6,867 nucleotides of DNA from Akkermansiaceae bacterium (GCA_023300065.1 JALZWJ010000395.1:1-6867); one strand, 5' to 3'; positions 1 through 6,808 are shown, counted from the first letter of the stretch. Program-made: numbers and translations. Notes: generated by a model not told the origin, from the sequence alone.

Positions 1-699
1 CGCAACCGCTTCATCAGCTCCAGCACCCAGCTCGTGCTCACGGCCACCATAGGTGCTTTCCATGATCACATAGTCCACATCTTCACTCGCGGATGGATCA
101 CGCAAAAGATCGTTATCCCCGCGCCCCACATCACCTGAAAAAAGAAGACGCTTTCTCTTACCATCCTCTTCGTCCTCAATGTCCAAAATAATTTGAGCAC
201 TCCCCAAAATATGACCCGCATCGATGAAAGTCATCTCGACCCCCTTCGCGATCATCATCTTCCGGTCATAGCCCACGTTCACGAACTGACGGAGGCAGAG
301 CTCGGCATCGATTTGAGTATAGAGCGGCTTGATCAAGGGCTTCCCCTCTTTCTTATTCCGCTTATTCATCCACTCCGCATCGGACTGTTGAATACGAGCG
401 GAATCCCCCAGCATCACCGCACAAAGGTCACGCGTCGCAAAGGTCGCGTAAATGTTCCCCTCAAATCCCTTACTCGTAAGGTTTGGCAAATTACCGCTGT
501 GATCAATGTGCGCGTGCGAGAGCACCACCTGATCAATCGACTTTGGATCGAAGTGTGGGAAGCAGCAGTTGATCTCATGCGCATCATTCCGCCGACCTTG
601 ATAGAGCCCGCAATCCAAAAGGATCCGCTGACCGTTGACTTCTAAAAGATGCTGCGACCCTGTCGTCGTCCCTGCTGCTCCGCAAAATTTTAACTTCAT
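1..699 (-). CDS. MBL-fold metallo-hydrolase, beta-CASP/RNA-processing type (N-terminal 233 aa, cut at window edge)
   Basis: The minus-strand frame is open from the ATG at 699-697 to base 1 with no stop, giving 233 residues of a longer protein. Metallo-beta-lactamase motifs are visible in order: H62-A-H-I-D-H67 after strand VVLS (zinc site), H163 in AGHILGSA, and D190 in FSGDVGRG. The ESTYGGREHE stretch from E214 is the usual junction to a beta-CASP domain in COG1236-type RNases and DNA/RNA-processing exonucleases, so a beta-CASP and an RMMBL segment are expected beyond the edge. The likely role is a two-metal phosphodiesterase acting on RNA in the cytoplasm; the exact substrate cannot be told. 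The start is well fixed: an in-frame TAG lies 15 nt upstream (715-717) and no other start codon lies between. No close Shine-Dalgarno is seen; AAGGAG (731-736, minus strand) is too far away. The gene is divergent from the MlaA-hydrolase gene. Confidence 0.9.
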   Translation of the reverse strand, partial: MKLKFCGAAGTTTGSQHLLEVNGQRILLDCGLYQGRRNDAHEINCCFPHFDPKSIDQVVLSHAHIDHSGNLPNLTSKGFEGNIYATFATRDLCAVMLGDSARIQQSDAEWMNKRNKKEGKPLIKPLYTQIDAELCLRQFVNVGYDRKMMIAKGVEMTFIDAGHILGSAQIILDIEDEEDGKRKRLLFSGDVGRGDNDLLRDPSASEDVDYVIMESTYGGREHELGAGADEAVA

Positions 700-817
700 A
701 AATTGGTCAGAACTCTAGACGTGCGAACTCCTCCTTACCAACGAAAATTCTAGGTAAGAACTCTTCAGCCTCATTTCATCGACATCGCAGGAGAATTTAA
801 GAGTCAGGATAACGAGT
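700..817. promoter_or_regulatory. Divergent intergenic region with a 12-bp direct repeat
   Basis: These 118 bp separate two divergent genes and should hold both promoters. GGTCAGAACTCT (705-716) and GGTAAGAACTCT (753-764) match at 11 of 12 positions, with starts 48 bp apart; the GAACTC core occurs a third time at 725-730. A 6-bp inverted repeat, CTTACC (734-739) and GGTAAG (753-758), overlaps the second copy. This is the layout of a possible regulator-binding region, but no known operator is recognised and I could not assign convincing -35/-10 boxes by eye. The repeat is read from the sequence; the regulatory role is inference. Confidence 0.4.
806..809 (+). promoter_or_regulatory. Candidate ribosome binding site (AGGA) for the MlaA-hydrolase gene
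   Basis: AGGA lies 8 nt before the TTG at 818, a normal Shine-Dalgarno spacing, and is the main reason to accept a TTG start. A second GGAG-like run (789-793) is too far upstream. No ATG lies in frame just upstream. The alternative start is GTG at 860 (residue 15), which would give a more typical 25-residue lipoprotein signal peptide but has no visible ribosome binding site. Confidence 0.45.
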
Positions 818-2776
818 TTGATTAAAAAATTGCGTGTCCAATATCTCGCCCTATCCTCAGTGAAACACCTTCGACCTTTGATTTCTTGTCACCTCCCATT
901 CACTGCGATTTTTGCCGCATGCTTTTTGACCGCCTGCTCTCCTCTGAGCCGCGATCATAGCGCCTCCTCTTTCACACCTGATAGTAAGACCACGACGCCT
1001 CAGTTCATTAAAGATCCCTATGAACGGGTCAACCGAGGAATCTGGGCGGCCAATGAAGGCCTCCTAAAAGGCGTGATCCATCCATCCGCCAAAGTTTACC
1101 GAGCAACCCTACCAAAACCAGTGAGAGGCTCTATCGGGAAGTTCAGCCATAACATCACCTACCCCGGCAGGCTGGTGAACAATCTACTCCAAGGTCGCTG
1201 GGCTGGAATGAAGAATGAAACCTTACGCTTCGTATCAAATAGCACCGTGGGAATTGGCGGATTGTTCGACCCCGCCACGCGTTGGGGCATCGCTAGATCT
1301 CAAGCAGATTCCAACCAAACTTTGAGCAAATGGGGCTGGCGCCCAGAGACATACGTCATGCTGCCCTTACTCGGCCCCAGCGATGAACGAAACACCGTTG
1401 GCATCATCGCGGATCGCGCTCTCAACCCCCTAAATCACCTCAATTCCCCCTATCGCTCAGCGTCCTTCCTCGGCACCTATAATCGACTCGCAGGCCGCAG
1501 TGAAATGGCCCGCCAGCTCGTTAAAATCGAGCCTGATTCATACTCCATCCTGAAATACGCTTGGACCTATGGCAGCAAGTATGAACAGCCAGATTTAGCA
1601 TTAAAGGGCCCGCTTGATCTCGCCTGCCTCCAAACTTTAGGCGCAGTATCAATCGCCCCGAAGGACAGGAACTTCCTAGCCAGCACCCGCGAAGTCAAAA
1701 TCAAGATCCCCACCACCGGGCGGAAACTTCAGTTCAATTACTGGCTTCAGCCACATTCCGCCCCCCTCGTCTACATTCTCCCGGGGCTAAATTCCCATAG
1801 CCTTTCTAATCTGCCCCTAGCGCTGGCGGAAAATCTTTATAATGAGGGCTATTCTGTTGTGAGCACTACCAGTGTTTTCCATCCGGAATTCATGGCAAAG
1901 GCCTCAACCGCCGACTTACCAATCTACGCACCATCCGACAGCAGGGATTTATTAATCGCGGTCACTGAAATGGATAAATACCTCGTTCGAAAGCGTGGTC
2001 AACATTCAGAAAAACGGGCTCTCGTCGGGATGTCGATGGGCGGATTTATCGCGCTAAATCTCGCTATTAGAGATGAGAAATCAGACCCAAATCTTATGAA
2101 ATTCGATCGCTATGTCGCGATCAACACACCGGTCGACATGGTCCACAGCTCAAAGCTGGTCGACCGCTTTGTTAGAGCTCCCCTAGCATGGCCTGCAAAA
2201 GAACGCCAAGCTCGCATCAACAACACCGTCCACAAGGCAACCGCAAACGGAATCCTTTCCAGAAGAGAGGGTCCACCGATCATGTTCGACAAGATCGAAT
2301 CCCAATACCTCGTCGGCCTATCCTTTCGCTTTGGCTTACGAGACATCATCTACAGCAGCCAGATTCGCAATGATCGCGGCGTCCTCCAAACACCACTTTC
2401 AGCATGGAAAAGAGAGCCGGTTTACAATGAAATCATGACTTACACCTACGATGATTATTTTTACAAACTCGCGGCCCCCTACTATCAGGAGAGAGGCATC
2501 AGCGCGAAGGAGATCCTCCGCCATGCCAACCTGAGAAACCACACTCAGAAATTACGCCGCCAGCCAAAAATCCGCATTTTGACGAATCGCAATGACTTCA
2601 TGCTCCCCGCTAAGGATTTAAAATGGCTGCAGAGCACCTTCTCAAGTTCACAGCTCACCGTATTTCCTGAAGGAGGGCATCTAGGGAACTTAAATGATCC
2701 GACCGTTGAGAAAGCAATTATCAAAGCGCTCGATGGTCTGAAGGATCAAGCTTCACTCAGATCTGCTTCAAAGTAG
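818..2776 (+). CDS. MlaA/VacJ-type outer-membrane lipoprotein fused to a serine alpha/beta-hydrolase domain
   Basis: This 652-residue protein has two domains. A basic N-terminus and hydrophobic stretch end in a lipobox, L37-T-A-C40, so it should be a lipid-anchored envelope protein. Residues about 66-257 are MlaA-like: [11 protein letters not shown] (D66 on), the PVRG and [18 protein letters not shown] stretch (101-126), [15 protein letters not shown] (137-151) and [14 protein letters not shown] (182-195). MlaA removes mislocalised phospholipid from the outer leaflet of the outer membrane and passes it to MlaC. Residues about 290-640 look like an alpha/beta-hydrolase: LPGLNSHS (321-328), nucleophile elbow G404-M-S406-M-G408, a late acid candidate D593 and H621 in EGGHLGNL. 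Ordinary MlaA proteins are only about 250 residues, so the second half is an addition. No other mla gene is adjacent. Both domain calls are firm; a lipase or phospholipase activity is inference. The 3' end overlaps the convergent decarboxylase gene by 31 bp. Confidence 0.88.
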   Translation: MIKKLRVQYLALSSVKHLRPLISCHLPFTAIFAACFLTACSPLSRDHSASSFTPDSKTTTPQFIKDPYERVNRGIWAANEGLLKGVIHPSAKVYRATLPKPVRGSIGKFSHNITYPGRLVNNLLQGRWAGMKNETLRFVSNSTVGIGGLFDPATRWGIARSQADSNQTLSKWGWRPETYVMLPLLGPSDERNTVGIIADRALNPLNHLNSPYRSASFLGTYNRLAGRSEMARQLVKIEPDSYSILKYAWTYGSKYEQPDLALKGPLDLACLQTLGAVSIAPKDRNFLASTREVKIKIPTTGRKLQFNYWLQPHSAPLVYILPGLNSHSLSNLPLALAENLYNEGYSVVSTTSVFHPEFMAKASTADLPIYAPSDSRDLLIAVTEMDKYLVRKRGQHSEKRALVGMSMGGFIALNLAIRDEKSDPNLMKFDRYVAINTPVDMVHSSKLVDRFVRAPLAWPAKERQARINNTVHKATANGILSRREGPPIMFDKIESQYLVGLSFRFGLRDIIYSSQIRNDRGVLQTPLSAWKREPVYNEIMTYTYDDYFYKLAAPYYQERGISAKEILRHANLRNHTQKLRRQPKIRILTNRNDFMLPAKDLKWLQSTFSSSQLTVFPEGGHLGNLNDPTVEKAIIKALDGLKDQASLRSASK

Positions 2777-3684
2777 GCGATCGTCTTCTCCAGCCCCTCT
2801 CGCAACTGAGTCTTGGGCTCCCAACCTAACTCCTTCTTAGCGAGCGTGATATCAGGCTGCCTCTGCTTCGGATCATCCTGCGGCAGTGGCATATGCGCGA
2901 TCTTAGACTTAGACCCAGTGAGGTCGATGACCTGCTCAGCCAACTCTAACATCGTGAACTCATTCGGGTTCCCGATATTAATCGGCCCCATGTGATCCCC
3001 ATTCATCAAACGGATCATCCCCTCGATATTATCGTCACAGTAACAAAAAGAACGAGTCTGCGACCCATCACCATAAATCGTAATATCTTCCCCCTTTAAA
3101 GCCTGCACGATAAAGTTAGAAACCACGCGCCCATCCTCCGCATTCATGCGCGGACCGTAGGTATTGAAAATCCGCATAATGCGCACCTCAACCTCATTCT
3201 GACGATGGTAGTCCATGAATAAAGTCTCCGCGCAGCGCTTCCCCTCGTCATAGCACGAGCGAATCCCGATCGGATTCACATGCCCCCAGTAGTCCTCCCG
3301 CTGTGGGTGGACCAAGGGGTCCCCGTAAACCTCTGAGGTCGAGGCTTGTAGAATACGCGCCTTCGTCCGCCGCGCTAAGCCCAACATATTGATCGCACCC
3401 ATCACCGAAGTCTTCATCGTCTTGATCGCATTATACTGGTAATGGATCGGCGAAGCGGGACAGGCCAGATTAAAGATTTGATCCACCTCCAGCTTGATTG
3501 GATCAATCACATCGTGGCGGATCAACTCAAAACTGGGGTGATCCAAAAGGTGCGTAATATTCTTCCGCTGCCCAGTGAAATAGTTATCGAGGCAGATCAC
3601 CTCATTCCCCGCCTCGATCATTCGGTCACAGAGGTGACTTCCTAAAAAACCAGCTCCTCCAGTGATTAATACGCGCTTTGACAT
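2746..3684 (-). CDS. uxs: UDP-glucuronate decarboxylase (UDP-xylose synthase), extended SDR family
   Basis: This cytoplasmic NAD-dependent enzyme converts UDP-glucuronate to UDP-xylose, a sugar donor for polysaccharide or glycan. The 312-residue length is normal for bacterial members. The Rossmann motif GGAGFLG sits at residues 9-15, D33-N-Y-F-T-G follows the second strand, the STSEVYGDP motif carries E118, and the catalytic Y145-D-E-G-K149 lies in RSCYDEGKR, the signature that separates this family from other epimerases and dehydratases. [10 protein letters not shown] (171-180) and RSFCYCDD (211-218) are also typical. I chose ATG 3684 because [10 protein letters not shown] begins right at the Rossmann strand; a TTG 48 nt upstream would add 16 unconserved residues and overlap hisA. 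The gene is 32 nt downstream of hisA and probably in one transcript. No clear Shine-Dalgarno is seen. UDP-xylose formation fits envelope or exopolysaccharide synthesis, but no glycosyltransferase is in the window. Confidence 0.95.
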   Translation of the reverse strand: MSKRVLITGGAGFLGSHLCDRMIEAGNEVICLDNYFTGQRKNITHLLDHPSFELIRHDVIDPIKLEVDQIFNLACPASPIHYQYNAIKTMKTSVMGAINMLGLARRTKARILQASTSEVYGDPLVHPQREDYWGHVNPIGIRSCYDEGKRCAETLFMDYHRQNEVEVRIMRIFNTYGPRMNAEDGRVVSNFIVQALKGEDITIYGDGSQTRSFCYCDDNIEGMIRLMNGDHMGPINIGNPNEFTMLELAEQVIDLTGSKSKIAHMPLPQDDPKQRQPDITLAKKELGWEPKTQLREGLEKTIAYFEADLSEA

Positions 3685-3716
3685 GGTCGGACCGTAGGAG
3701 CCCCGCCGAACATTGG

Positions 3717-4481
3717 CTAGCCCTGATTCCAACTTAGCAACTGCTTGTAGGACACCCCGCTCCCACCAAACAAATCCAGAGCACTCCCCACCGTCGCATC
3801 CAGCCGACCGCCACTCGCCTCATTGATCAGCTCCAAATCCCCCAGCCCACGCACTCCACCGGCATACGTGATCGCGCATCCCTCCCACTCCCCCAGCAGA
3901 TTCACCAAAGGCACATCCACCCCGCCACACTGGCCCTCCACATCTGCCGCATGGATCAAGAACTCCCCACAAGACTTCGCCAAATGTCCCACCGTCTCCA
4001 AATCGATCGCCATCTCCGTGATCGTCTGCCAACGGTTCATCGCCACCTTCCATCCCTCACCCACCTGCCGGCAACTCAGGTCTAGCACAATCTTCTCAGC
4101 GCCAATCTCCCCCACCAAAGCCGCCAGCCGATCCTCCAAAAAATTCCCCGCCTCATCAAAAAGCCACGACGTCACAATCACCTCACTCGCCCCCGCCTCC
4201 AGCCACTCCGCCGCATTCTCCAGCGTGATCCCGCCCCCGATCTGTAAGCCACCTCGCCAAGCTCCCAGCGCCTCCCGCGCCGCCGCATCATTCCCCGGCC
4301 CTAGCTTAATCACGTGCCCACCCCGCAGATCGTCTTCGCCGAATTTTTCGGCATACCAACTCGGAGCCTTCTCCGAGACAAAATTCTCCACCGCCCCCTC
4401 ATCATCCAAAGTCCCCCCCACGATTTGCTTCACCTTCCCCTCGTGGAGATCGATACATGGGCGAAATTTCGTAGTAGCCAT
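3717..4481 (-). CDS. hisA: Phosphoribosylformimino-AICAR ribotide isomerase, eukaryotic HIS6 type
   Basis: This 254-residue (beta/alpha)8 enzyme catalyses the fourth step of histidine biosynthesis, the Amadori isomerisation of ProFAR to PRFAR. The sequence resembles yeast HIS6 and plant HISN3 rather than ordinary bacterial His[20 protein letters not shown] (7-25), [19 protein letters not shown] (54-72), EVIVTSWLF (100-108), IVLDLSCR (131-138), VAMNRWQT (146-153), [15 protein letters not shown] (173-187), TYAGGV (205-210) and a [11 protein letters not shown] end (230-240). D11 and D134 are at the positions expected for the acid/base pair. ATG 4481 is chosen because this residue aligns with the start of HIS6. 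An in-frame upstream extension to 4769 runs antisense through the neighbouring gene and is not credible. It is the first gene of a probable hisA-uxs transcript. No other his gene is present, so it is an isolated biosynthetic gene here. Confidence 0.93.
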   Translation of the reverse strand: MATTKFRPCIDLHEGKVKQIVGGTLDDEGAVENFVSEKAPSWYAEKFGEDDLRGGHVIKLGPGNDAAAREALGAWRGGLQIGGGITLENAAEWLEAGASEVIVTSWLFDEAGNFLEDRLAALVGEIGAEKIVLDLSCRQVGEGWKVAMNRWQTITEMAIDLETVGHLAKSCGEFLIHAADVEGQCGGVDVPLVNLLGEWEGCAITYAGGVRGLGDLELINEASGGRLDATVGSALDLFGGSGVSYKQLLSWNQG

Positions 4482-4520
4482 CTCCGTAGTTAAGGTGTCC
4501 CCTCCATAAATCCAAGCCTC
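4482..4520. promoter_or_regulatory. 39-bp divergent gap between hisA and the formylglycine-generating enzyme gene
   Basis: Both genes start from this gap and go outward. It is too short for two separate full promoters with leaders, so either the promoters overlap each other and the coding starts, or one or both transcripts are leaderless or nearly so. Neither ATG has a well-spaced Shine-Dalgarno: GGAG abuts the hisA ATG with no spacer, and GGAGGGG (4499-4505, minus strand) lies about 17 nt before it. Promoter boxes could not be assigned. Confidence 0.4.
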
Positions 4521-5567
4521 ATGAAACGTCTCTTTTTCATTCTCCCTCTCATCTCCCTCCTCCAAGCCGAGACCAAAGCGCCCACCGGCATGGTCTTGAT
4601 CCAAGGCGCCACCTACACCCGTGGCACTCCAGAAAACCCCAAACTCCCCCACAACCCCGAGGAGCGCCCCGTCCACAAAGTCACCGTCAGCGGCTTCTAC
4701 CTCGACACCCACGAGGTCACCAACGCCCAGTTCCAGAAATTCGTAGACGCCACCAACTACAAAACCCAAGCCGAACGCGGCTGGTCCATCAAAGACTTCC
4801 CTAAAGCACCTCCCGAAGCCCTAAAAGCGGGAGCCCTCGTCTTCTCCGGCCCACCCACCGCCGTGAAGCTCGAAGGCGAAGGCGCCGTTTGGCAATGGTG
4901 GCGCTTTGAAGAAGGGGCCTCTTGGAAAACTCCCACCGGAAAAGGCTCCGACCTTATAGGGAAAGAAAACCACCCCGTCGTCTGCATCACTTGGGAAGAT
5001 GCAAACGCCTACTGCAAATGGGCTGGCAAGCGCCTCCCCACCGAAGCCGAATGGGAACTCGCCGCCCGCGGAGGAAAAGACGGCCTCGACTTCATCTGGG
5101 GAACCGACGCCCAACCCGACGGCAAATGGCTCGCCAACATCTTCACCGGAGAATTCCCGCACAACGACACCGGCAAAGACGGCTTCACCGGCTCCGCCCC
5201 CATTAAATCCTTCCCCGCCAATGAATTCGGCCTCTACGACATGGCCGGAAACGTCTGGGAACATTGCTCAGACAAGTATCGCCCCGACTACTACGAGGTC
5301 TTCACCAAAAACCCAAAACCCGACCCCACCGGCCCATCCGGCGGAGTCAGCCAACCCGAAATGAACTGGTTCCTTCAAAAAGGAAAATGGCCCAGCTCCA
5401 TCATCTTCGGCCGCCAACACCCCCTCAGCCTCCTCCACGTCACCAAAGGCGGCTCATTCCTCTGTCACGCCTCCTACTGCCTCCGCTACCGCCCCGGCGC
5501 CCGCCACTACAGCGAGTCCCTCGCCCCTGCAAACCACACCGGCTTCCGCTGCGCAAAGTCGAAGTAG
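4521..5567 (+). CDS. Formylglycine-generating enzyme (sulfatase-modifying factor 1 family), exported
   Basis: The enzyme oxidises the active-site cysteine of type I sulfatases to C-alpha-formylglycine, using copper and oxygen. The 348-residue protein has the FGE-sulfatase fold: GMVLIQGATYTRGT (23-36), YLDTHEVTNAQFQKF (60-74), HPVVCITWEDANAYCKWAG (151-169), RLPTEAEWELAARGG (171-185), FGLYDMAGNVWEHCSD (236-251) and the C-terminal block KGGSFLCHASYC then RYRPGAR and GFRCA. C315 and C320 match the two copper-binding cysteines of true FGE (human C336/C341), which most non-FGE relatives in this superfamily lack. Residues 1-16 (K2-R3, hydrophobic core, L-Q-A16) look like a Sec signal peptide, placing the enzyme outside the cytoplasm. 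If M24 were the start the protein would be cytosolic; neither start has a clear Shine-Dalgarno, but the signal-like first 16 residues favour ATG 4521. No sulfatase gene is in the window. A strong terminator follows. Confidence 0.9.
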   Translation: MKRLFFILPLISLLQAETKAPTGMVLIQGATYTRGTPENPKLPHNPEERPVHKVTVSGFYLDTHEVTNAQFQKFVDATNYKTQAERGWSIKDFPKAPPEALKAGALVFSGPPTAVKLEGEGAVWQWWRFEEGASWKTPTGKGSDLIGKENHPVVCITWEDANAYCKWAGKRLPTEAEWELAARGGKDGLDFIWGTDAQPDGKWLANIFTGEFPHNDTGKDGFTGSAPIKSFPANEFGLYDMAGNVWEHCSDKYRPDYYEVFTKNPKPDPTGPSGGVSQPEMNWFLQKGKWPSSIIFGRQHPLSLLHVTKGGSFLCHASYCLRYRPGARHYSESLAPANHTGFRCAKSK

Positions 5568-5725
5568 TCGCACCCAGAGTCTCGTTGGCCAAAGGCCATA
5601 GATATGCCAGCCCCGGGCAACGCCCGGGGTTTTCTACGCACAGTAAGAAGGCCCAAGCCAAGCGCTCCGACACCCAAAACGGCTCCCCGCAGGGCCCCAC
5701 CGCAGATCGAAGCAAAGATCACCCT
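5568..5725. repeat. Intergenic hairpin-bearing unit, possible interspersed (REP-like) repeat
   Basis: This 158-bp gap lies between two convergent genes. It contains two perfect hairpins: TGGCC-AAA-GGCCA (5586-5598) and an 8-bp GC stem (5611-5629). Its forward translation contains GHRYASPGQRPGF and its reverse translation GRCPGLAYLWPLANETLG; I recall such strings from spurious small proteins annotated in Verrucomicrobiota and Planctomycetota genomes, where they arise from dispersed repeats. The unit may begin near the end of the formylglycine-generating enzyme gene. The hairpins are seen directly; membership of a dispersed family is recollection and unproven, as only one copy is in the window. 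Confidence 0.4.
5611..5633 (+). terminator. Rho-independent terminator downstream of the formylglycine-generating enzyme gene
   Basis: CCCCGGGC (5611-5618), a 3-nt AAC loop and GCCCGGGG (5622-5629) form a perfect 8-bp all-GC stem followed by TTTT (5630-5633), starting 44 nt after the stop codon. The T tail is short, but the stem is very stable. The T-run lies only on the plus side, so it should act on plus-strand transcripts. It may also be part of a repeat unit. Confidence 0.7.
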
Positions 5726-6808
5726 TTAAATCTCTTTTCGACAAAAAATCCACGCAGCCAAAGCCAACATCACAAAGGCAAAGACGAGGGACGTCCCTAT
5801 GGCATACCCCGTCGAGTGACGCTCCGCAGCCTGCTCTTTCACTTCAAGGAAATCGGATTCACCTTCATCACTATCCTCCAGCGCAAGACGCATCATAATG
5901 GTGGTAAAGTCACCTTTCGCGACCCCTTTCTCGCCATTGATTTCCAAGAGCCTGTCGCCCACATCCATTGTCCTTCCCGATTTTGGAAAGATCCCATAAG
6001 CAAACACCAAGCGTTGGTGCCACGTGTGCAGAGATGAAGGCTCATTCATTTCCGACGACTCAGGAAGGCTCTCACTTTCCTGAACCATTGCCCCTTCTCC
6101 CGCCTCAGTAATCACAACGGCTCGGTCACCGGGGCCACTTTCCTCAAACATCTCCGCCATTTGCACCCCTTCATAAAGCATCCCCTCGACGATCCCCACG
6201 ATGGATGAGACCAACCAGAGCACCAAAGTAAGAATCAGAGCCGTCATCACCGACTTCGTTTTCACCGCAATCAGAACCATGAAAGAGTAGAGATAGGTGA
6301 AAACCAAAAGAACCAAAGGAACATACCAAAAGACAGAGGGATTCCAAGAACCCAATCGCCACTTCATCGCGATAAAAACAATCGCCACGAAGAGCGTCAC
6401 TTGAATCAGAACAAAAAGAAGACTCCCCGCTAACTTCGCAATAAAGACACTCAAGCGGGAAGGCTTTTTCGTCAGCACCATTCCCGCAGCCCCCTCCTTC
6501 AGCGCCTCCGGAAAAATCGAAGAGCATGAGATGAGAGCCAAAATCACCGCGATCCATGACAGCCAATATTCAGCGATCAGCTTGGTGAAAATCGCCACAT
6601 AAAGAGTCGTTGATTGGGGAGTCCCCTCTCGAAGAGAATCGCTTTCTACCGGCAAAGCGCCGAAGAAAAAGCTCATCCCGTTCTCGTCGAAACCAATCGA
6701 TAAGTAGATCAGAGCCACCAAAAGAGAAATCCCCAGTGTCACCCAAAAGATGGCTTGTGCCTTCAACATACGGAAGGAATCGAGCAGAATAATCAGGTAA
6801 GGCTTCAT
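5726..6808 (-). CDS. ABC-2 type transporter permease (NosY-like) with a large extracytoplasmic loop
   Basis: This 360-residue membrane protein has about six hydrophobic spans, near residues 18-38, 83-103, 125-148, 160-182, 188-208 and 335-356. The cytosolic loop after span 2, with EALKEGAAGMVLTKKPSRLSV (101-121) leading into AKLAGSL, matches the E..G....L.KP.SR....K pattern of ABC-2 permeases of the NosY/ABC2_membrane_2 kind, where it contacts the ATPase. Basic residues K183 and K185 and the C-terminal CRKEI put spans 5 and 6 with N-in, C-in topology, which leaves residues about 210-334 outside. That loop is strongly acidic (many E/D at 207-257 and 311-329) and has no domain I recognise. Exported substrate is unknown. 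The ATG overlaps the stop of the upstream partial gene as ATGA, so translation is probably coupled; no Shine-Dalgarno is visible. The stop is TAA at 5728-5726. Confidence 0.87.
   Translation of the reverse strand: MKPYLIILLDSFRMLKAQAIFWVTLGISLLVALIYLSIGFDENGMSFFFGALPVESDSLREGTPQSTTLYVAIFTKLIAEYWLSWIAVILALISCSSIFPEALKEGAAGMVLTKKPSRLSVFIAKLAGSLLFVLIQVTLFVAIVFIAMKWRLGSWNPSVFWYVPLVLLVFTYLYSFMVLIAVKTKSVMTALILTLVLWLVSSIVGIVEGMLYEGVQMAEMFEESGPGDRAVVITEAGEGAMVQESESLPESSEMNEPSSLHTWHQRLVFAYGIFPKSGRTMDVGDRLLEINGEKGVAKGDFTTIMMRLALEDSDEGESDFLEVKEQAAERHSTGYAIGTSLVFAFVMLALAAWIFCRKEI

Noticed and set aside
193..645. Plus-strand open frame of 150 codons
   Set aside because: It is antisense to the metallo-hydrolase gene, whose HAHIDH and SGDVGR motifs show the minus strand is coding; its own translation shows no recognisable domain.
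3685..3732. 16-residue N-terminal extension of the UDP-glucuronate decarboxylase from a TTG
   Set aside because: It would overlap hisA and adds residues before the Rossmann strand that the family does not have; ATG 3684 fits.
4490..4507. Five-codon leader ORF (M-E-G-T-P) upstream of hisA on the minus strand
   Set aside because: It contains no histidine codons and no attenuator-like hairpin follows, so a his-type leader peptide is not supported.
3823..4509. Plus-strand open frame of 228 codons
   Set aside because: It lies antisense to hisA; the protein is a low-complexity S/P-rich string produced by the C-rich strand.
4482..4769. 96-residue N-terminal extension of HisA
   Set aside because: The extension is antisense to the formylglycine-generating enzyme gene, is G/E/V-rich low complexity, and HIS6 proteins start where M97 (ATG 4481) lies.
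4821..5264. Minus-strand open frame of 147 codons inside the FGE gene
   Set aside because: It is a G/F/V-rich shadow of the well-supported plus-strand FGE frame.
5440..5722. Minus-strand small ORFs of 91 and 71 codons downstream of the permease
   Set aside because: They are read across the hairpin unit and the FGE 3' end; such strings look like repeat-derived spurious proteins, with no ribosome binding site or domain.
5264..6037. Plus-strand open frame of 257 codons
   Set aside because: It runs through the end of the FGE gene, the terminator hairpin and the antisense of the ABC permease; the sequence is R/P-rich with no domain.
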